This document shows positions 17,986 to 26,753 of a stretch of 45,000 nt of DNA, piece by piece (within the stretch, counting starts at the first letter, position 1; every line of letters begins with the position of its first letter). The translations under genes were made by a program, and so were the position numbers. The notes beneath the pieces are model-generated. The model worked only from the letters and a program-made list of their open reading frames with translations. It had not been told where the DNA came from and ran no database searches. The DNA lies in contig NZ_JAUCEU010000007.1 of NCBI RefSeq assembly GCF_030348765.1, forward strand, positions 3,587,501 to 3,632,500, in the 5' to 3' direction. Source of the stretch: Neobacillus sp. CF12. Lineage in GTDB: Bacteria; Bacillota; Bacilli; Bacillales; Cytobacillaceae.

Positions 17986-18762
17986 TTAAATAACGGTAAG
18001 CTTCCATTCTTTTGTTTTTTTATCAAAAATGATTTTTGCATGGCAGTTTTCACCTGAAATTTGTTCATATTCCTCGTACATATCATCCATCGAGGCAAAG
18101 TCGCCGATTACCCAGATCGGGATTTCCAGTTTGCTTCGCTGATGATCGACATCTCTTAAGGAGATACAGATACCCTCTTTCATAAATGGGGTTAATGAAA
18201 GAAGAATTTCCTTATTAATCGGTGGATATATACGTTTCTTCCTGATTCCAAGCAGTGATTTTTCGAGTTTCAACTCTCCTAATTTACTTGAAAGAGCTTG
18301 ACTTAACAGTGAAAAAAAGTCCTTAAAGCTTCGATAATATATTTTATTAAAGAAACCATCATCATGTGCTAAATAAACAAATCGGTTTCCTAGCTTATTA
18401 TAAAAGGGAAGTTTTAAATGCTGCTTTTGATGACCTAAATATAATAATTCCGCTATTTCCTGTCCTGTGAGTTCATTTAATCCTTCTTCTTCAACAAAGT
18501 CAATCCAGCAAAAATCTCCGTAGCTATATATATCTTCAGCAGCTAATCTTTTGATTCTGTCCTCAGGACAATATTCGAGTAATGTGTGCATATTAAAGTC
18601 ACCATCTTCAAAGCGATGCTTTAATAAAAGCAGAGGATTTAAAGTACCCGAAAAAGCAGCAGCAAATTCGGCAAATTCAATACCGTAAGATAGTACATAC
18701 TGATCATTTTGATTTAAGTGGACATAGACGAGATCCCGTATGTCTTGATGATGCTTTTTCAA
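17986..18762 (-). CDS. Unrecognised protein, about 258 residues
   Basis: I do not recognise the family. It looks soluble: no signal peptide or membrane segment, mixed alpha/beta composition, rich in aromatic and acidic residues, with a middle segment NRFVYLAHDDGFFNKIYYRSF. There are no obvious cysteine clusters, nucleotide-binding loops or HTH. Two TTG starts are possible: 18768 is 3 bases from GGAGG, 18762 is 9 bases from it and is preferred. It is alone on its strand, upstream of ddl with about 130 bp between, and divergent from mgtE. Codon use looks like its neighbours, so it is probably a native family-specific gene. Confidence 0.75.
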   Translation of the reverse strand: MKKHHQDIRDLVYVHLNQNDQYVLSYGIEFAEFAAAFSGTLNPLLLLKHRFEDGDFNMHTLLEYCPEDRIKRLAAEDIYSYGDFCWIDFVEEEGLNELTGQEIAELLYLGHQKQHLKLPFYNKLGNRFVYLAHDDGFFNKIYYRSFKDFFSLLSQALSSKLGELKLEKSLLGIRKKRIYPPINKEILLSLTPFMKEGICISLRDVDHQRSKLEIPIWVIGDFASMDDMYEEYEQISGENCHAKIIFDKKTKEWKLTVI

Positions 18763-18939
18763 AGCCAAACTCCTCCAATCAGGAAAAATGAAAATCTATG
18801 ACAATGAGTTAGAAAGCCCTATATTAAAGTGCGCCAATATTAACCAATCCTACACCATTTTATCATTAATAGTCCAAATAGCTTATTTCAATTCTTTTAC
18901 ATTTCTAAAGATATTTGTGATACTTTTGAAACAGTTGGC

Positions 18940-18968
18940 TTGATAACTTTTCGAATAACACATACTAT
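18940..18968 (+). promoter_or_regulatory. Candidate SigA promoter of mgtE
   Basis: TTGATA (18940-18945) and TACTAT (18963-18968) are 17 bp apart, giving a leader of about 100 nt before mgtE. I looked for an M-box Mg riboswitch in this leader and in the 300-bp gap (18763-19071) and did not see its conserved core; the rest of the gap is AT-rich with nothing clear. Confidence 0.6.
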
Positions 18969-19071
18969 TTTTATATTCCTTACTAGTATTAACTGCAGGA
19001 TTATCAACAAATCATTTTTTTTACATACTTGTATAAAGAGATAAACGCACCGTTTGAAAGGAGCGTGTAAA

Positions 19072-20430
19072 ATGATTAAAGATATGACCCAAGACGAGAT
19101 TACTCTCCATATTATTAAATTATTAAAAGAAAACAAAAAAGCTGAATTTATCACCATCCTCGAGGAACTGCAGCCATATGATACCGCAAAGATATACGAG
19201 GATTTGCCTGAAAAACATAAACTTCGTTTTCTAATATTTTTAAACTTCGAAGTACTTGCTGACTTAATGCAGGAACTTGAAAAAGAAGAGCAGCTTGAGG
19301 TATTAAATAAATTAGGGATTGAAAAATCAAGCAAGGTCCTTGATTTAATGGATAATGATGACTTGGCGTTACTTCTAGATGAAGTATCACCAGAGAAGAA
19401 AGAGTCCCTTCTTTCTGGTATGAAGGTTGAAGAGTCAAAGGCCGTTACTGATATTATGAATTATCCACCTGAAACGGCTGGGAGAATCATGACCAATCGC
19501 TTTGTATGGATTCGAAGTTATTATACCGTAAGAGAAGCGGTTGATAAGTTAAAAACGTTTGCTGAGTTTGCTGAATCTATTAACTATCTATACGTCGTGG
19601 ATGAAGAAAGAAAGCTAGTCGGTGTTGTTTCATATCGTGACTTGTTGCTAGCAGGACTTAATGAAGAAATTAGTCGTATAATGTACGAACGTGTTATCTC
19701 AGTTTCTGTCACCACCGACCAAGAAGTAGTGGCCCGAATGACGGAACGGTACGATTTCCTTGCGATTCCCGTAGTGGATGAGGGCAATAGGCTTGTCGGT
19801 ATAGTTACCGTTGATGATATTATCGATGTCGTGATTCAGGAAGCAAATGAGGATATAGAAAAATTATCCGCCTCAGGGAAATCGATCGACTTTGATACAA
19901 AGACATTTGTTGCCGCTGCTAGAAGACTTCCATGGCTCATTTTGCTTTTATTTATCGGACTCATCTCTGGTAGGATTATCAGCAGTTTTGAAAATACTCT
20001 GGAGCAGGTAGTCGCCATTGCTTTTTTCATGCCAATGATTGCTGGGATGACTGGAAATACCGGAACCCAATCACTTGCAGTGGTAGTTAGGGGGCTTATT
20101 TCACACGATATCGATAAAGGAGTTATCCTTCGCTTAATTGCCCGTGAACTTGGTGTTGGGGTGACCATTGGTATTACTTGCGCTGTCCTCATTTCAATCA
20201 TCGCCTATATTTGGCAGGGAAGCTTTATCTTAGGAGCAGTCGTTGGAGTTTCGCTCTTTTTCACCCTTATTATTGGGACGTTGGCAGGAACTGTTATCCC
20301 ACTGATATTATTTCGTTTAAATATTGATCCTGCCGTGGCATCAGGCCCACTGATTACGACCATTAATGATATTTTTTCACTACTCACTTACTTTGGAATA
20401 GCAACCATGTTTCTAAACTATCTCATGTAG
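19072..20430 (+). CDS. mgtE: Magnesium transporter MgtE
   Basis: Mg2+-gated Mg2+ channel of the cell membrane (452 residues, usual for MgtE). Parts: N-terminal helical MgtE_N domain, residues about 10-125; two CBS repeats at about 135-255 (VSYRDLLLA; VDDIIDVV) that sense Mg; and five membrane helices from about 280 to the end, with the family motif MPMIAGMTGNTGTQS. ATG at 19072 follows GGAG by 8 bases; a TTG at 19054 is in frame but lacks a ribosome-binding site. It has its own promoter and a strong terminator. Confidence 0.95.
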   Translation: MIKDMTQDEITLHIIKLLKENKKAEFITILEELQPYDTAKIYEDLPEKHKLRFLIFLNFEVLADLMQELEKEEQLEVLNKLGIEKSSKVLDLMDNDDLALLLDEVSPEKKESLLSGMKVEESKAVTDIMNYPPETAGRIMTNRFVWIRSYYTVREAVDKLKTFAEFAESINYLYVVDEERKLVGVVSYRDLLLAGLNEEISRIMYERVISVSVTTDQEVVARMTERYDFLAIPVVDEGNRLVGIVTVDDIIDVVIQEANEDIEKLSASGKSIDFDTKTFVAAARRLPWLILLLFIGLISGRIISSFENTLEQVVAIAFFMPMIAGMTGNTGTQSLAVVVRGLISHDIDKGVILRLIARELGVGVTIGITCAVLISIIAYIWQGSFILGAVVGVSLFFTLIIGTLAGTVIPLILFRLNIDPAVASGPLITTINDIFSLLTYFGIATMFLNYLM

Positions 20431-20462
20431 GCACGGTCTTAAGACCGTGCCTTAATTTTTTA
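20428..20462 (+). terminator. mgtE terminator
   Basis: Perfect inverted repeat GGCACGGTCTT/AAGACCGTGCC followed by TTAATTTTTT, overlapping the mgtE stop codon. Confidence 0.92.
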
Positions 20463-20591
20463 TGAAACAATTTCTCTAGATGAATCGTCATAATAGTAAA
20501 GTCCTTGTAATAAATTTCCTAAAGATATTGTTACAAAATCTTTTCTTTGTTAGCATATCACTATATAAACAGACAAAATTGGGTGTGACAT

Positions 20592-21773
20592 ATGGACAAT
20601 TTCACAAAAAAAGTGGACCGCTTTGATTGGACGTTAACATTAATTCTGTTTCTATTTTTCCTTGTTAGCTGTGTAGGGATTTATAGCGCCCAAACTGCCG
20701 GGCAGTACGATGAAAACTTTCTAGCCAAACAAACATTCTGGTATGTAGTTGGAGCAGCAATCATTTCTATCACAATCCTTTTCGATGGATATCAATACAG
20801 ACGGCTGTCTTGGTATTTGTACGGTTTCGGACTTATTTTACTAATAGCCATTCTAGCAGCGCCTGAAAGTATCGCACCAATAAGAAATGGAGCGAAAAGC
20901 TGGTTTATCACTCCTCTTGGTTCCATTCAACCTTCAGAATTTGTTAAAACCTTTTTAATTTTAGCGCTTAGCACCGTTGCAGTTGGGCATCAGGAAAAAT
21001 ACCTTGAGAAAACATTTAAAAGTGACTTTTGGTTATTATTAAAACTTGCTATCACAACATTTGTTCCTATTTTCTTTATTATGAAGCAAAATGATCTTGG
21101 CACCTCCCTCGTCATATTATCCATCTTAGTTGGATTTATTTTAGTTTCAGGAATCACATGGAAGATTATTTTACCTATCTTTAGTTCGGGTGCTGCACTC
21201 GGTGTTTTCATCATTTATTTAGTGGTACAAAGACCTGATATCCTCGAAAAGTATTTACATGTACAGCAGTATAAATTTAATCGTATTTATGCCTGGCTTG
21301 ACCCATTTAATCATTCAAGCAGTTCAGGTTATCACCTGTTGAAGTCATTAAGTGCCATCGGGTCAGGACTTATTACAGGAAAAGGTTTTGGAAATCGTGA
21401 AGTTTATATTCCTGAAGGACATACAGATTTTATCTTCAGTGTAATTGGTGAGGAATATGGCTTTGTTGGCGGAAGTATTGTCATTGGTCTATTTTTTCTA
21501 TTAATCTATCATTTAATAAAAACGGCCTTAGATACAAATGATCCTTTTAATACATATGTGTGTACTGGAATCATCTCCATGCTTACATTTCATGTTTTCC
21601 AAAATGTCGGTATGACCATTCAAGTTCTTCCGATTACGGGAATTCCCTTGCCCTTTATCAGCTATGGTGGCAGTTCATTAATGGGCAATATGTTTGCAAT
21701 GGGCATCGTCTACAGCATTCGCTTTCATCATCGTAATTACATGTTCACATCATCAAAGTCCTTGAGTGTCTAA
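20592..21773 (+). CDS. rodA: SEDS-family peptidoglycan polymerase, RodA type
   Basis: Membrane glycosyltransferase of the FtsW/RodA/SpoVE (SEDS) family, 393 residues with about ten membrane helices. SEDS marks: PSEFVKTF at about 116-123, KQNDLGTSLV near 164-173, and the C-terminal signature QNVGMTIQVLPITGIPLPFISYGGSS split across residues 336-361. The length equals B. subtilis RodA. It probably acts with a class B PBP in cell elongation, but FtsW/SpoVE cannot be fully excluded from sequence alone. A weak GGTGTG site precedes the ATG. It stands alone with a terminator after it. Confidence 0.85.
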   Translation: MDNFTKKVDRFDWTLTLILFLFFLVSCVGIYSAQTAGQYDENFLAKQTFWYVVGAAIISITILFDGYQYRRLSWYLYGFGLILLIAILAAPESIAPIRNGAKSWFITPLGSIQPSEFVKTFLILALSTVAVGHQEKYLEKTFKSDFWLLLKLAITTFVPIFFIMKQNDLGTSLVILSILVGFILVSGITWKIILPIFSSGAALGVFIIYLVVQRPDILEKYLHVQQYKFNRIYAWLDPFNHSSSSGYHLLKSLSAIGSGLITGKGFGNREVYIPEGHTDFIFSVIGEEYGFVGGSIVIGLFFLLIYHLIKTALDTNDPFNTYVCTGIISMLTFHVFQNVGMTIQVLPITGIPLPFISYGGSSLMGNMFAMGIVYSIRFHHRNYMFTSSKSLSV

Positions 21774-21778
21774 TGAGA

Positions 21779-21808
21779 AACAGTGGGAATTCCGCTGTTT
21801 TTATTTCT
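21779..21808 (+). terminator. rodA terminator
   Basis: AACAGTGG/CCGCTGTT arms (one T-G pair) with an AT loop, then TTTATTTCTTT. Confidence 0.75.
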
Positions 21809-21869
21809 TTATTATCGAAACTGTTATAAACTTAGAAAAGCAAAAACATTTACAAAGTGAAGGTGAACT

Positions 21870-22466
21870 ATGAAAGAATTTATTTTCTCCGTTTTGGAGT
21901 TCTTATCACAGTTAGGTTACTTCGGAATTGCACTAGGATTAATGATAGAAGTTATACCAAGTGAAATCGTCTTAGGCTATGGCGGTTATATGATTTCTGA
22001 AGGAATCCTCGGTTATCCCGGTGCTATCATTGCGGGAACGATTGGTGGAACATTTGCACAACTATTCCTCTATTGGGCAGGGTATTACGGTGGACGTCCA
22101 TTTTTAGAAAAGTACGGTAAGTATGTCTTTATTAACAAAAAACAAATTGATCTATCCGAACAATGGTTTAGTAAATATGGAGTCGGAGTCATTTTCTTCG
22201 CCCGATTTATTCCCGTTGTCAGGCACGCTATATCGATTCCGGCAGGAATTGCAAAAATGTCGGCAACAAAATTCACACTTTATACCGTAGCAGCTGTTAT
22301 TCCATGGACCATACTATTCCTTTACTTAGGACATGCGTTAGGCGAGAATTGGTCACAAATTAAGGAATATGCCGCACAGTATACACTGCCAATCATTATT
22401 GGAGCTGTCCTACTGGGTGTCATCTACTTCTTGATAAAGAAAACAAAAAAAACAACCACCGATTAA
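21870..22466 (+). CDS. DedA-family membrane protein
   Basis: A 198-residue DedA/SNARE-associated (VTT) family protein with four to five membrane segments. Family motifs: an acidic MIEVIPSEIVLGYGGY near residues 26-41; the conserved FFARFIPVVRHAISIPAG near 109-126. Members are linked to membrane-potential homeostasis and, more recently, undecaprenyl-phosphate or lipid flipping (the UptA branch of B. subtilis). Which activity this one has is not clear. AAGGTG precedes the ATG. It is convergent with the nucleoside transporter gene. Confidence 0.9.
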   Translation: MKEFIFSVLEFLSQLGYFGIALGLMIEVIPSEIVLGYGGYMISEGILGYPGAIIAGTIGGTFAQLFLYWAGYYGGRPFLEKYGKYVFINKKQIDLSEQWFSKYGVGVIFFARFIPVVRHAISIPAGIAKMSATKFTLYTVAAVIPWTILFLYLGHALGENWSQIKEYAAQYTLPIIIGAVLLGVIYFLIKKTKKTTTD

Positions 22467-22482
22467 TTGTCGGTGGTTGTTT
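22450..22482. terminator. Bidirectional terminator between dedA and nupC
   Basis: AACAACCACCGA/TCGGTGGTTGTT form a perfect 12-bp stem flanked by As on the left and Ts on the right. It includes the end of the DedA gene. Confidence 0.9.
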
Positions 22483-22483
22483 T

Positions 22484-23665
22484 TTATAACATAATACTTG
22501 TGACAGCAGCTGTTAATAAACTTACCAGTGTTGCACCATAAAGTAATTTTAGTCCAAACTTCGCTACTTGATTTCCTTTGGCTTCATTTAGTCCCTTCAC
22601 GGCACCCGTGATAATTCCAATAGATGAAAAGTTTGCAAACGATACAAGGAATACTGAAATAATCCCAACCGTTCTACTTGTTAGTGAATCTGATATTTTC
22701 CCTAAATCCATCATCGCAACAAACTCATTTGACAATAACTTAGTAGCCATAATCGTACCAGCCTCTACCATATCTACCGCAGGTATTCCCACGATAAAAG
22801 CAAGTGGTGAAAACACATATCCCAGAACCGTCTGGAAGCTTACTCCAAAAATAGCATCAAATATATGGTTAATCATACTAATTAAAGCAACAAAACCGAT
22901 TAGCATGGCTCCAACAATAATGGCTACCTTGAAACCATCCATAATATATTCACCTAGGACTTCGAAAAAGGTTTGTTTTTCTCCCTCTTGAACGTCGATA
23001 ATATCTTCTTCTGCTGATACCTCGTAAGGATTAATAATATTCGCAACCATAAATCCGCCAAATAAGTTTAATACCAAAGCGGTAATAACATATTTCGGAT
23101 CAATCATCGTCATATATGCCCCTAATATCGAAGCTGAAACCGTTGACATAGCTGACGTACATAATGTGTAAAGGCGATGTTCAGGTATATAAGGAAGTTG
23201 TTTTTTTACAGAGATAAACACCTCTGATTGACCGAAAACAGCAGATGCAACTGCATTATAGGATTCTAGTTTACCTAAACCATTTACCTTACTTAAAATG
23301 ATGCCAAGGTAACGAATGATAATCGGAAGGACTCTAATGTACTGGGCAATTCCAATTAATACAGAAATAAACACGATTGGCAGGAGTACATTGATGAAAA
23401 ATGGACCTGCACCTTCATTCGCCATTCCTCCAAAAACAAAGTTTATTCCCTCTGCTGCATAACTTAATAAATGATCAAACAAAGTAGAGACTGCTGTAAT
23501 AATCACAAATCCCACTTCGGTATTAAGCAGTATGAAAGCAAAAATAAGTTGTAATACTAGCATAGTGACAAGCGGTTTAACCTTAATTCTTTTTTTATTG
23601 TTACTTACGATGTAGGCTAACAAAAAGATGATAGCGATTGCAACAAGAAAAAGTATGTACTTCAA
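22484..23665 (-). CDS. nupC: Concentrative nucleoside transporter (NupC/CNT family)
   Basis: Cation-coupled nucleoside uptake permease, 393 residues with the CNT layout: about three N-terminal helices and two repeated halves. The family motif GQSEVFISVKKQLPYIPEHR is near 147-166, with the substrate-binding SMSTVSASILGAYM-type segment after it. The start is TTG at 23665 with AGGAGAGG upstream. It is a single gene ending in a terminator shared with the DedA gene. I saw no purine riboswitch in the leader. The exact nucleoside range (pyrimidine or purine) cannot be read from sequence by eye. Confidence 0.88.
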   Translation of the reverse strand: MKYILFLVAIAIIFLLAYIVSNNKKRIKVKPLVTMLVLQLIFAFILLNTEVGFVIITAVSTLFDHLLSYAAEGINFVFGGMANEGAGPFFINVLLPIVFISVLIGIAQYIRVLPIIIRYLGIILSKVNGLGKLESYNAVASAVFGQSEVFISVKKQLPYIPEHRLYTLCTSAMSTVSASILGAYMTMIDPKYVITALVLNLFGGFMVANIINPYEVSAEEDIIDVQEGEKQTFFEVLGEYIMDGFKVAIIVGAMLIGFVALISMINHIFDAIFGVSFQTVLGYVFSPLAFIVGIPAVDMVEAGTIMATKLLSNEFVAMMDLGKISDSLTSRTVGIISVFLVSFANFSSIGIITGAVKGLNEAKGNQVAKFGLKLLYGATLVSLLTAAVTSIML

Positions 23666-23877
23666 AATATTCCTCTCCTATTCGTGATGATCTATCAATG
23701 ATGTAATGAAGATAGAAAACACAGTTTATTTCGACAATTATCGACAATCATTTGAATACAAAGACGATTATAATTTCACCTATAACTAGTGTCAATGCAT
23801 GAAAGGAAAGTAGTAATATTCAGGTTTTTCACTTTTTATTATTCCATATGCCACTTTTCTTACTCTTTTTCCATAAA

Positions 23878-23903
23878 AAAAACCACCTGGATAGGTGGCA
23901 AAC
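23878..23903 (-). terminator. Terminator of the argS-DinB operon
   Basis: CCACCT/AGGTGG arms with a small loop, followed on the minus strand by TTTTTTTTA, just after the DinB-like gene. Confidence 0.85.
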
Positions 23904-23918
23904 ATTTCATTCGTACTG

Positions 23919-24383
23919 CTATTTTTTGGACGCACTAATAACACGGTTCATTGCTTGAATATGTCCAAGATGCAAATTCTCGTGAAGAAGAGCAAAATTA
24001 ACAAGTTCCCCAAACGTTTCCTGACCAAGAAATGGTTCTTTCAACTTCACGTTGAGGCTTTCAACGGGAATTTCCTTCATTCTTTTTACTTGTTCTTTTA
24101 ACTGACTTGATAAGACCGAAACACTTGGAACATCTCCTTGCCAGTCTGCAGGTTTCGTCCCTCTAGCGAATAATTCCATATAATTTACTGGTAAATGGCT
24201 CGACTTTTTTGGAAAACCAAATACTAGACTTTCGTTGGTCGTTAATACGTGCCCAATATGCCATTTTATGTTGTTGTTAAACCCTTCAGGCTGTATATTC
24301 GCTAAACTCTCTTCCATTGCCTCAACATTCTTGATAAAAAAACTACTTGTTAACTCAATATTATTAAATAATAGTTGGCTCAT
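23919..24383 (-). CDS. DinB-like four-helix protein
   Basis: A 154-residue member of the DinB/YfiT-like superfamily (four-helix bundle, metal-binding, often thiol-transferase-like in Bacillus). Three histidines in the usual places are visible: WHIGHVL near residues 41-47 and HENLHLGH near 133-140. ATG at 24383 has GAGAGG 8 bases upstream; the upstream in-frame ATG at 24431 reads through that site. It lies 25 bp after argS and is probably cotranscribed under the argS T-box, an odd pairing. Substrate unknown. Confidence 0.85.
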   Translation of the reverse strand: MSQLLFNNIELTSSFFIKNVEAMEESLANIQPEGFNNNIKWHIGHVLTTNESLVFGFPKKSSHLPVNYMELFARGTKPADWQGDVPSVSVLSSQLKEQVKRMKEIPVESLNVKLKEPFLGQETFGELVNFALLHENLHLGHIQAMNRVISASKK

Positions 24384-24408
24384 TCTAGTATCCTCTCCCT
24401 TTCTCCTA

Positions 24409-26103
24409 TTACATTTCTTCTGGAGCTTCAATTCCTAATAATCTAAGACCTTCTTTTAGGACAACTGTCACGGAATAGACAAGCGCTAAGCGAGCTTGTT
24501 GCTGAGCACCATTTTCAAGAATTTTTACCTCGCCATAATATTTATTGAAGGCTTGTGCAAGGTCGACAATATATTTTGCAATTTGCGATGGATCAAACTG
24601 TTCATATGCTCTCTTTATCGCATTGGTAAATTCCGTAAGCATACTAACCACCTTCCATTCTTTTTCCCAGGAAGCTGATGATAATTGTGCCGCACGTTCT
24701 ACTTTCCAGTTTGCCTTACGTAAAATTGAACACGCCCTTGCATAAGTATATTGGACATAAGGGCCAGTTTCTCCTTCAAAACGAAGCATTTCTTCCAATG
24801 AAAATTCAATATCATTCATTCTAAAATTCTTTAAGTCATGGAACATCACAGCCCCAACCCCGACCTGTTTGGCTACGGCATTTTTATTGGTGAGGTTAGG
24901 ATTTTTTTCTTCGATATTATGTCTGGCCATAGAGATTGATTCAGTAAGTACTTCCTCTAATAAAACAACCTTTCCTTTTCTCGTCGACATTTTCTTTCCA
25001 TCTTTTAGCATCATCCCAAACGGAATATGGACCATATTCTTAGCCCAGTGATACCCCATCTTTTCTAACACAGCGATTAGCTGTTTAAAATGAAGACTTT
25101 GTTCATTCCCAACGACATACAATGACAAATCGAAGTCGTAGTTTTCTTTACGATAAAGGGCCGCTGCTAAATCGCGTGTCGCATAAAGAGTGGCGCCATC
25201 GGATTTTTTAATAAGACACGGTGGTAACCCCTCATCTGATAGTTCTACCACTTGAGCTTGGTCAGATTCAACTAACAATTGATTTTCCTCTAATAGCTGA
25301 ACAACACGTTCCATTTTATCATTATAAAAAGCTTCCCCTGCAAAGGAATCAAATTGAACATTCATCAATTCATAAATCCGTGAAAATTCCTTTAGAGATT
25401 CATCACGGAACCATTGCCATAGAGATAAAGCTTCTTCATTTCCATCTTCTAGTTTTTTAAACCAACTTCTCCCCTGTTCAACAAGTTCAGGATCATTTTC
25501 TGCCTCATCATGGAACTTTATATAGAGGGTCAATAACTCTTTGATCGGGTTTCGTTTGACCTTCTCTTCTTCTCCCCAAAGCTTATAAGCCGTGATGAGT
25601 TTACCGAACTGCGTACCCCAGTCACCGATATGATTAATTCTGATAGGCCTATATCCACATTTTTCGACAATGAATGATAGTGCGTTACCTATGACTGTTG
25701 AACGCAAATGACCCATTGAGAATGGCTTAGCGATATTTGGAGATGACATGTCGATTGTTACATGGCGGTTATTTCCTATGTTTAATGCCCCATAGTTCTC
25801 CTTTTGCTCGATAATCTCTGTAATGATATCTTCTGAAACTAACCTTTTATTTAAGAAAATATTCAGATAAGCACCTGCCACTTCAACCTTTTCGAAAATG
25901 GCAGATTGGATTTTTCCACTTAATTCCTGAGCGATACTATTTGGCGATTTCCTTTTTACTTTTGCAAATGCAAAACAAGGGAAGGCTAAATCTCCATGCA
26001 GTTGATTTTTAGGCTTTTCAATTAGCATTTCAAGTTCGTTTACTTGCATTTCATGGTTTAGTGCCTCAAATAATACTTTAGCAAGCTCCTGTTTATACTT
26101 CAT
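24409..26103 (-). CDS. argS: Arginyl-tRNA synthetase
   Basis: Class I aminoacyl-tRNA synthetase charging tRNA-Arg (564 residues; relatives about 550-565). An N-terminal Add1 domain is followed by the HIGH-equivalent MGHLRST (residues 130-136) after SPNIAKPF, then KMSTRKGKVV as the KMSKS-region equivalent and a C-terminal DALR anticodon-binding domain ending in EGLRLLGIEAPEEM. ATG at 26103 follows GGAGG by 8 bases. It differs clearly from the B. subtilis ArgS start region as I remember it, so this may be the second ArgRS type found in some Bacillus. Under control of the T-box at 26141-26360. Confidence 0.95.
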   Translation of the reverse strand: MKYKQELAKVLFEALNHEMQVNELEMLIEKPKNQLHGDLAFPCFAFAKVKRKSPNSIAQELSGKIQSAIFEKVEVAGAYLNIFLNKRLVSEDIITEIIEQKENYGALNIGNNRHVTIDMSSPNIAKPFSMGHLRSTVIGNALSFIVEKCGYRPIRINHIGDWGTQFGKLITAYKLWGEEEKVKRNPIKELLTLYIKFHDEAENDPELVEQGRSWFKKLEDGNEEALSLWQWFRDESLKEFSRIYELMNVQFDSFAGEAFYNDKMERVVQLLEENQLLVESDQAQVVELSDEGLPPCLIKKSDGATLYATRDLAAALYRKENYDFDLSLYVVGNEQSLHFKQLIAVLEKMGYHWAKNMVHIPFGMMLKDGKKMSTRKGKVVLLEEVLTESISMARHNIEEKNPNLTNKNAVAKQVGVGAVMFHDLKNFRMNDIEFSLEEMLRFEGETGPYVQYTYARACSILRKANWKVERAAQLSSASWEKEWKVVSMLTEFTNAIKRAYEQFDPSQIAKYIVDLAQAFNKYYGEVKILENGAQQQARLALVYSVTVVLKEGLRLLGIEAPEEM

Positions 26104-26140
26104 TTTATAGACCTCCAACTTTTTCTTTTCTCTTTAAAAA

Positions 26141-26179
26141 AACAAAAAACTCCCGTCTCTATATTGAAGAGACGAGAGT
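26141..26179 (-). terminator. T-box-controlled terminator of argS
   Basis: ACTCTCGTCTCT/AGAGACGGGAGT arms (one mismatch-type G-T pair), followed on the minus strand by TTTTTTGTTTTTTT. It forms when tRNA-Arg is charged. Confidence 0.92.
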
Positions 26180-26362
26180 TAACTCGCGGTACCACTCTAC
26201 TTGTTCAAAAAGAACCAGCTTTGCTTGTTAACGGAGGACTTCTCCGGCGTGCCCTACTGTCTTCGGGCATACATCTCAAAAGTGCGCTTCATTCTCTGTT
26301 TCGTACCAGGCTTCCACCATCCCTGACTCGCTTTAACTTCCCAGAGAATTACTCTCTTTTTC
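26141..26362 (-). promoter_or_regulatory. T-box riboswitch (leader) for argS, specifier CGC (Arg)
   Basis: On the minus strand, stem I begins at about 26360 (AGAGAGTAATTCTCTGG). The right side of the specifier loop reads GAAGCGCACTTTT, where CGC (Arg) is followed by A as usual. The T-box sequence AGAGTGGTACCGCG is at 26185-26198 and would pair with the free CCA end of uncharged tRNA. It is followed by the terminator at 26141-26179. Uncharged tRNA-Arg should turn on argS and the DinB-like gene. Confidence 0.93.
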
Positions 26363-26391
26363 ATTGATTTTATCCGACTTGATTTGTTGTT

Positions 26392-26420
26392 ATTATACTG
26401 GATAAAAAAGGATTTATCTA
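26392..26420 (-). promoter_or_regulatory. Promoter of the argS T-box leader
   Basis: TATAAT (26392-26397) on the minus strand, with TAGATA 17 bp upstream as a weak -35 (4 of 6). It stands about 30 bp before stem I of the T-box. Confidence 0.55.
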
Positions 26421-26476
26421 GTCGCTGCTGATTATTTTTTTAAATTGGTCATCCTAACCGTAAAGGAGGGATTACA

Positions 26477-26731
26477 TTGGCCAGAAGAAATAAAATTCTT
26501 GTCCCTGAGGCTAGGAATGGATTAGATGCGTTAAAAGCGAAGGTCGTTCAGGCACAAAATCCAGAGAACGCCAAATTTGAGGCTGCCGAAGAGGTTGGTG
26601 TTCCTTTAAAAAAGGGCTACAACGGTCAACTCACTTCCCAGCAGGCAGGGAAAGTCGGCGGCAGATTAGGCGGCAGCATGGTCCGGGAGCTTGTTAAAAT
26701 GGCACAGGAAAATATGGCTAAAAAAAGATAA
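26477..26731 (+). CDS. Alpha/beta-type small acid-soluble spore protein (SASP)
   Basis: An 84-residue DNA-protecting spore protein, likely made in the forespore. The SASP pattern is clear: LVPEARNGLDALK at 8-20, the germination-protease-like site FEAAEEVGVPL at 34-44, YNGQLTSQQAGKVGGRLGG near 48-66, then VRELVKMAQENM. It is longer than SspA/B (about 70) because of extra residues before the protease site. TTG at 26477 follows AAAGGAGGG. CATCCTA at 26450 resembles a SigG -10, but I find no good -35. Close relatives exist in other Bacillus, from memory. Confidence 0.92.
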   Translation: MARRNKILVPEARNGLDALKAKVVQAQNPENAKFEAAEEVGVPLKKGYNGQLTSQQAGKVGGRLGGSMVRELVKMAQENMAKKR

Positions 26732-26752
26732 GCAGTGGATCCCCACTGCTTA
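26729..26752. terminator. Hairpin between the SASP and ABC permease genes
   Basis: AGCAGTGG/CCACTGCT arms. On the minus strand it is followed by TATCTTTTTTTAG, a good terminator for the ABC operon. In the plus direction the T-run is poor. Confidence 0.8.
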
Positions 26753-26753
26753 C

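Noticed and set aside
18763..19071. M-box magnesium riboswitch before mgtE
   Set aside because: The conserved M-box core and its stems were not found; only a promoter and AT-rich leader are seen.
18897..19334. 145-codon open frame on the minus strand at the start of mgtE
   Set aside because: It is antisense to the true mgtE coding region and has no usable start signal.
23666..23877. Purine riboswitch before nupC
   Set aside because: No conserved purine aptamer sequence was seen in the leader.
26450..26456. SigG promoter for the SASP gene (CATCCTA)
   Set aside because: No fitting -35 at 17-18 bp, and the start of transcription would fall on the ribosome-binding site. Kept only as a remark.
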